From: Rotaria socialis
Taxonomy: Eukaryota > Rotifera > Eurotatoria > Philodinida > Philodinidae
Length of the DNA stretch: 64,000 nucleotides
Assembly (NCBI GenBank): GCA_905331475.1
Contig: CAJNYU010003505.1
Location: 124,001 to 188,000, forward strand
Reading direction: 5' to 3'
Shown: in pieces, positions 57,684 through 64,000 of the stretch
Numbering within the stretch: the stretch's first letter is position 1
How the letters are laid out: each line of letters begins with the position of its first letter
The notes under the pieces: generated by a model
Told to the model about the DNA's origin: nothing
Database searches by the model: none
The model's input: the letters and a program-made list of their open reading frames with translations, nothing else
Made by a program: the position numbers and the translations under genes

Positions 57684-60600
57684 ATAAATGAATACATTTT
57701 TAAGTTTAAATTAACTTATCAATCCAGATAATAAAATTGTCTTAAATTAGTTTCAAACAGGTACACAAATTGCCAGACTATCTCCTGTCTTATAATGATA
57801 GCTTAGCAGCTAGTGTCAAGTCGAGACAGTGCAATGATTTAATCCAAACTTCACATTCGCTGAAAAAAAGGGTGTTATAATAAACCTTCTTCAATTCTAT
57901 GAAATGTTTTTTTTCTAGAAGTTAAAAAGGGTTTAGTCGGAAAGCCTGAACCTTTTTTGGGTTTCTGTACTTGTTGAATAGAACCACAAAAAGGTTCAGA
58001 AAATGGTATTCAAATCTAGGATCTTAATACGGTTCAGTATGGCAATTTTTTTAGAGAATGGCAATGTATCAATTTCAGTGTTTGAAAAACAGTTGAGATT
58101 TGATATCGTAAACCAGATCTTCAATTATGATGTCGCTGTGCGTTTTACCGCGCAAACTATGCTCTATCCATCGGTGAAGAAATTAGGCTGTTAACACATT
58201 TTGTTCGAATACAGCATGCTTTGGCATTTGTGCGGATATTTTTGCATCGTAGGCTAGTGGTATCAGTTTTAATACAACATGTACAATCAATGTTTAATTG
58301 TATGCGGATGCAAATGCATTGGTCTATGATTTGAATTCAGTGTGCCTTGGTTTTTTTGTGAAAACTCTGCATGTGAATCAACGATAACTGTTGTTAGTTT
58401 GTACAATTAAGACATGATTGTTCAGTCTAATTGGCCACTAGCAAGCGGATTTAAAGTTTCATCTTCATATCAACTGTGCACATCAGTTATGAAGTGTTTA
58501 AAATCAACAAATGCTCACAGTTGATTGATAAAACAGCATGATTTTCGTTTGAGAGTCATGTTATTTTTAATGTTTTACCGAAGCATCAGACTGAAACATA
58601 TTATTTCACACGAGGAGAAAGATTCCGTTTGTGCTTGGATTGCTTTTTTAATATATATGTAGATATGCGTGTTTATATTATTAAATGCTCCTTTTTCATG
58701 ATAATAATTCCAAGAAGTTTTTCTAATAGCAGGATGTACTTCCATACAATTAGAGTAATTGCGTTGAGAAACTTCTATATCTTTTTCACGTTCTCTTTCA
58801 TAGTAATTTAGTATTTTATTTTGCTTCGTTGAGTTCTCTTTACAGGCATACACAACAGAAGCAAACCTTTCTCCCTTCGGCCTTTCTGGCTTGCTATTCC
58901 GGCAGATCATATATATGCAGATATATCAAGTGACATGCAGGTTGCGCTAAGTGTGCGCACTATTGTGGAAACAAATTATATTATCATACTTTTCTTTTTA
59001 TAGAGCATCATCCCTGCGTGAGATAGATATTCATTTTTTTCGAACAACTGTGTTGATTTCCCATGTTTTAATTTTACTATTGTTTATTAGCGACTTTTTA
59101 TGTTAATGAATACATTGCAATTTCTTTTCCAAACGATGAGAAACACAAATTTTCAAAATAGCTGCTATAATATTTGATAATAGCAAAACCTTGATGTCAT
59201 TTTAAGCTACACTATAGTGATACAAAACTGTTGATCGGAATAATGCCTATAAGATTTATCTAAACATAATTCTTTTTTTGCTCGGTTATATTTGCAAACA
59301 TTACATTATATGCAAACTCATGGATTTAACTAAGGAAGAAAAATTTTCTCTGACGTCAGAGGAAAAATAAATCTTAGAGTAACGTTATAAATGCTGTTTT
59401 CATACTTCTTAAAAGTTTTCGGAGAGTACAGGAGTGTTAATGGTGTCAGAGAAGCTAGTTTTTGATGATTTGTTTCATAATTAACAATTTTTCACAAGAT
59501 ACAAAATAAACTAGAAAATCTGTTGTTTTTCAGATTAAGATAGGGTGAAGATATTTGAGTTAAATAATTTTTTTCTTTTTTGAACTAATTTATACTTTCA
59601 TTTCTGGTCTATTTTTATAAAAGTACTTCTCTCCTTTTTCTATTCATTGAGATTCACATTTTCGAGGAAAAAATAAAAAGCTGAAAGAAAAGAAGAAATT
59701 AAATTATAATAAACTATTGTTCGTATTACACGCAGATAATACGCCAATCCTTCACATAATGAAACAGACAACACTATAACCAGATTCAAATGACACTCGT
59801 TACTTTGAGCTTTCCTCGCATTTCCTTTCTAAAAATAATGAAGCGAGAAATTTAAAAAAATAGATACTTTTTCGTTGTAAAAAGTAATCAAGTTATCATG
59901 ACTTCCACCTACTGTAGAGATTGCTATTTATTTTAATGAAAGGAAGTAAGAGCTAGTTGTCACACTAATTTCTATTCTAGAAATCCTCCCATTGCTTTCC
60001 GCAAATAGAACAATGACAGAATACTTTCTTTATGACAATAAAATAGAGCAGCATTTATCTTGAATAAACTTAATAATATTACATGTATTTAAGAAACTTT
60101 TCTGTTAATTTAAAAACTTTCAAACCCATACAGTACTAGTCGGCTCACCTTAGAGGAAACAGTTTTGCCGATATTGGCACATATAGTCAAATAGATCTTA
60201 TCAAGTTATACTGAAGTAAGTGTTATTATTCATATTTTCTGACGAATTTTTATTGAGAAAATTTCATGAAACATATTTGTCCACAAATAACCTCACAATC
60301 ATAAAGAGGTTTGAAATTTTTTTTCTACTATGTTATAATATTTTCATATGTTTCTCGCTGATTTTATCTTTCTGAAACATTTTATTGTAAACTGTTGGAA
60401 ACGTTTTCTGTGGAAAAGAACGAGCTCATATAGCAAGAAAATGAAACTGGTTCTTGATTACTAGTAACGCGAGTGGAGCTGTTGATAGATTTGAAGATAT
60501 TTGGAAGAGTATCAATCAAACACATCAAGTATTGATGAACAATGTTGCTTTTAACGTAATAAAGGCTCTCTTCTATATGTTAAAACAGTTATGCATACGT

Positions 60601-62094
60601 TTCAGATACCATCGTTTTTTTCTTTAGTAATAAAAAAGTTTCCTATACCAGTAGCAACAATTACAGCAAGTGTTAAAGTTATGTTCGTATTTAGCAGCTT
60701 TTATAAATATATGGCAAGTTAGGCATTAGCTCAAAATACAGTTTCGAGACACATATTTAGTTTAACAAAATATATTTGTCTCGATTTTTAGGTTTTGAGC
60801 TTATTCTTAAACTATTCTTTATGTTGTTGGCAAAATGAGAAATAGTGATACAATGGAAACAGGCATTTTTAGTATAGCCATCGACATCCTAACATACTCA
60901 AAATCTAAAGAAAGCAACCAGTCTATCGAAAGCGCATGCTTAATTATTTTGATAATTCCATGACAGATATATTCATTTTTTTATGAATATTCAATATATT
61001 TGCTACGCGATGCTTCTTTCAAAATTTCAGTGAGTTGTTATTTGTAAAAACTTTGCAAATATATTCTCTTTTAAGGGCCTTTTAATATCTGAAAACAATG
61101 AGAGGTTACTTTGTTCTTTGCAAATTACATAATAGAATAGCTTTGCTCAATTACCGTAGTCGTATATTAACAATGTAAGCATTTTTCTAGGAAATTTTCA
61201 TTTTATTTGCCGATAATCATTGAAATTGGTGGAAGAAAAAACATTGCTATACTTTCAGTAACTATAGCAATTTTCACCGAAGGCTAAGTGATTTTCGTAT
61301 TTTTCCACCCGACGCTTCGACAGAGACAGTTTCTAGATAAGATTTGTTACATTTCAAATATTCATACCCTTTAGACATTGTGCCAATACCTATTTTGCGC
61401 ATAATTCGGACATGAACTCATGTATAGACATTCATTTTGTTAACTGGGGATATTTTCGATGTAGCTTACTACAAGATTCAAAATCCAAGGCGTTGCACAG
61501 TAAGAATATTTTTTCTCTAACTAATTTAAAATAAATAAGGCAAATTATAGAGGGACCAATATACATGTTTTTCAGTAGATGCTTATAAATCTAGAGGAGA
61601 ATTATTTTTCTACACTGTACGACTTCATAAATTTGCTAAAATTAATAAAAAAAAAACATTTCAGACGGCTGCATATTTTGACTAATTACAAAGCTTGATT
61701 AAATTTCATAAATATTCTCAACGACGACTCCGTGAACGTAGATGACAAAATAAAAATAAGTTCAAGATGTTCTTTGTCATAGATGGTAGATCGTATTAAA
61801 TAAATGTGTGGCATCGAGCTGCACATGCTATAATAGAGAACAGAAATTCAGAATTAAGACTCTGGCATAATATCATACCCCCCTCCGTCTCATGTCAGTT
61901 TTCATATTAAATTTCAGTCATTTCTAAAATTAGAATCTTACTCTCAATAGTTTTTGTGCTGCAACATTAATAATTTTTCGTATCATCTGTTGATGTTTTC
62001 ATGTTTGAGATTTTCTTTTTCCATATTCATTGTTGAAATCAATACCACCCAACAAATATATTAACGATTCGTTACATTTCTACATCTTCTCATA
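57684..62094. other. 4.4 kb without a supported gene
   Basis: AT-rich DNA between the dead and living GPCR copies. A hairpin-capable pair CTGAACCTTTTTT / AAAAAGGTTCAG lies at 57946-58000. The open frame at 58575-58910 (minus) is low-complexity. Confidence 0.45.
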
Positions 62095-63169
62095 ATGTCA
62101 TCAGTTACAGTACAAAACATAGTGGATGTTACTCAGCTGTACAACATATACGCATTTTCAATTATTTCTCTACTCGGACATATTGGAAATATTTGTAATA
62201 TTATTATTTTTACCAACCTGAAAAAGTTCCGAGAATATCCTAGCTCTTTCTATATTATTGCTGAGTCAATTGTTGATCTCGGTATTCTATCTCTTGGTGC
62301 CAACTTACGAGTTCTTGATCAAATATTTAAATTTCAGTCAGGTCCAATAAATTTGCTATGGTGCAAATTCAGACAACCAATCATTCAATGGTGTACGAAT
62401 ATGTTTCTATGTTTGGTTAATTTCGCAGTCATCGATCAATATTTATCTACAAATTTTAGACCCCACTGGAGGCAATGGAGCACTGTTAGATTAGGGAAAT
62501 ATCTCATTGCAATTGCAGCTATTGCTTCGTTTTTCTACAACATACTATTCGTCATCTTTTACAAAACCAAAGTTCAATTTGGGTGTTCGATCACTGATGT
62601 GGGGATGACTCGATACTACTCATATTTTCATTTGATCATTCTACAAGGAATTCTACCGATGTCTATAGCATTCATATTTAGTATATGGGCCTACCGCAAT
62701 GTTCGACGAATTCATCGACAACAACTGAGTAATACTCGACGACGAATGGATCAACAGTTTACAGCTATGATTCTTGCTAGAGTGATAGTGTTTGTTCTTT
62801 CTCTTGCATTTTATGTTGCTCAAAACTTTTACACAATGAATATACAGAATCATCTCTATCAAGGACTTTCAGCGGCCGTTGGACTATTGGTCACAAGCAT
62901 CAGTATCTCTATTAGCTATATGAATGTTGCGGTATGCTATTTAGGTTTTTGTCTTCATTTTTTCATACTCATTAATGTTCACAAATTTCTAGAGCTTATT
63001 TTATGTATACTTGATTGCATCGATGCGATTCCGTCGTCAAGCAAAATATATTTTGATGAAAAAGTGTTCACAATATTGTCGATGGATTCCAGAAAAACTT
63101 CATCTGTTTAGTATGAATAATCAAGTAGTGCCAACCATGAATACTGTACCAGACTATATGGATGAATGA
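62095..63169 (+). CDS. Rhodopsin-like orphan G-protein-coupled receptor
   Basis: Seven-span receptor of the plasma membrane, ligand unknown. Exons 62095-62931 and 62993-63169 join in phase 0 to 337 residues; reading through the donor GTATGC instead would lose the typical TM7 end. TM1 holds the conserved Gly-Asn pair (LLGHIGNICNIIIF); the DRY box at the end of TM3 is DQY in VNFAVIDQYLST; TM5 and the basic third loop (RNVRRIHRQQLSNTRRR) are normal. After splicing, TM7 and helix 8 read SYMNVASLFYVYLIASMRFR, the local equivalent of NPxxY-FYxYxxxSxRFR with Pro missing. Bdelloid genomes hold many such FMRFamide/peptide-receptor-like orphans, so a peptide ligand is a guess. The pseudogene at 56.6 kb is a tandem relative in the same orientation. 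Confidence 0.85.
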
Positions 63170-63341
63170 AGCTCACCATTGATATCATCATGAACGAATA
63201 GATTTTTCAGTTCTACAAAAACAATTTCCGTGTTCTTTGATCTCAACGCAAGAACGAGTTGATTATGTGAAATTTTTTTCAAATCCATCTGTAAAATAAA
63301 AGAAGACAGTGACATAAAAGAAAAATAAATATATCATTGTA

Positions 63342-64000
63342 CTTAGGTTTGACCAAAAGTTCTGCAATTTAAAATAAAAAGGAAAAGGAAAAGTTCGAGT
63401 TTTATTTTATTAAATGTTGAAAATAGTCCCCATGATTATTCATACAAAGTTCCATCCTTTCTAACAGTTTGCCAAAAGGTTTTTTATATTCGTTTTCTGG
63501 AATATTTTTTACCGCTTTGGATACCGCACAAGTTAATGATTTTTTATTTGTTTGATCGATTAAATTATGCTTGATGCAATCATTTAGTCAATAATCACAC
63601 GGTGCAATGTCAAGTGAATATGGTGGATGTGCCATTATATTGATACCTTCTTCTGTTAAATAATTAATAACGTCAGAATGAATATGGGGTCGAGCATTGT
63701 CGTGAAGCAATTTGATACCTTTTGTGCCTGCTGATTTTCTTTGTTTCCATATTTCCTTGGCAACAGAATTGGGGAAATTTTCAATATAGTAGTTGTGATC
63801 TACAGTCTTGCCTTCATCAACACAATGTATAAGAGCAGGATCATTTGATTTAAAGAAAATAGAAAATAATTTTTTAGTTCAAATTTGCTTCGACGGATTA
63901 CAGTAATTGGGGATTCACCTTCGCCAACCCAGCTTGCGCTCTTTGACTTGCGATGAATCTGCCTATGGTAAATCCACGTTTCATCATCTGTTATAATATC
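63342..64000 (-). pseudogene. Mariner transposase (DD34D), inactive, cut by window edge
   Basis: Read on the minus strand, the fragments are DDETWIYHRQIHRKSKS, KQRKSAGTKGIKLLHDNARP and HPPYSLDIAPCDY, containing all three acidic residues with 34 residues between the second and third Asp (mariner DD34D). Breaks include a frameshift between 63800 and 63900 and TGA just after CDY. The terminal repeat starts at 63342 with CTTAGGTTTGACC next to a TA (63340-63341), the mariner target. The rest lies outside the window. Confidence 0.85.

Noticed and set aside
58575..58910. 111-codon minus-strand frame with EREREKD
   Set aside because: Low-complexity, contains a translated AT repeat, no splice or promoter support.

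Overview
The window looks like nuclear DNA of a bdelloid rotifer (Rotaria/Adineta type). This is an inference from AT-rich sequence, many 50-70 bp GT-AG introns, metazoan genes with close animal relatives, bdelloid-style orphan GPCR and F-box genes, and an intronless bacterial/fungal-like secreted pectate-lyase-fold gene. No bacterial operon, CRISPR array, rRNA or recognisable tRNA was seen.

Layout. 0.6-1.6 kb: a six-exon single-pass membrane protein (+). 2.7-4.0 kb: the secreted pectate-lyase-fold protein (+, single exon). 5.0-13.0 kb: a complete DNA polymerase theta gene (POLQ, -), with a 626 bp TIR element in one intron. 13.9-14.5 kb: an SGNH-hydrolase-fold protein (-). 15.7-19.0 kb: a polypeptide GalNAc-transferase (-). 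20.1-23.4 kb: a gene-free block holding four short GC-rich elements with CCCAGG...CCTGGG ends, one of them inside an arm of a large inverted repeat. 26.0-28.1 kb: an F-box/leucine-rich protein (-), followed by a second copy of the POLQ-intron element (28.4-29.3 kb). 30.0-30.6 kb: a decayed homeobox gene (+). 31.5-32.2 kb: an unknown basic Ser-rich protein (-). 34.4-37.2 kb: the axonemal coiled-coil protein CFAP210/CCDC173 (-). 43.0-44.5 kb: egghead-type beta-1,4-mannosyltransferase (+). 45.1-46.9 kb: casein kinase II subunit beta (+). 47.1-51.6 kb: TFIIH subunit p62/GTF2H1 (+). 52-56 kb: non-coding DNA with two TIR/foldback repeats. 56.6-57.7 and 62.1-63.2 kb: a dead and a living copy of one GPCR (+). 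63.3 kb to the edge: a dead mariner transposase (-).

Functional themes are housekeeping (CK2, TFIIH), DNA repair (POLQ), glycosylation (GalNAc-T, egghead), cilia (CFAP210) and signalling (GPCRs). They are separate genes, not one pathway. CSNK2B and GTF2H1 lie 248 bp apart on one strand, with splice-acceptor-like sequence just before the GTF2H1 ATG, which fits spliced-leader processing of a shared transcript. The least explained structure is the 20.1-23.4 kb family of CCCAGG-bounded elements: each carries its own private, inverted short motif, and one insertion has its empty site preserved in the opposite arm of the same palindrome.
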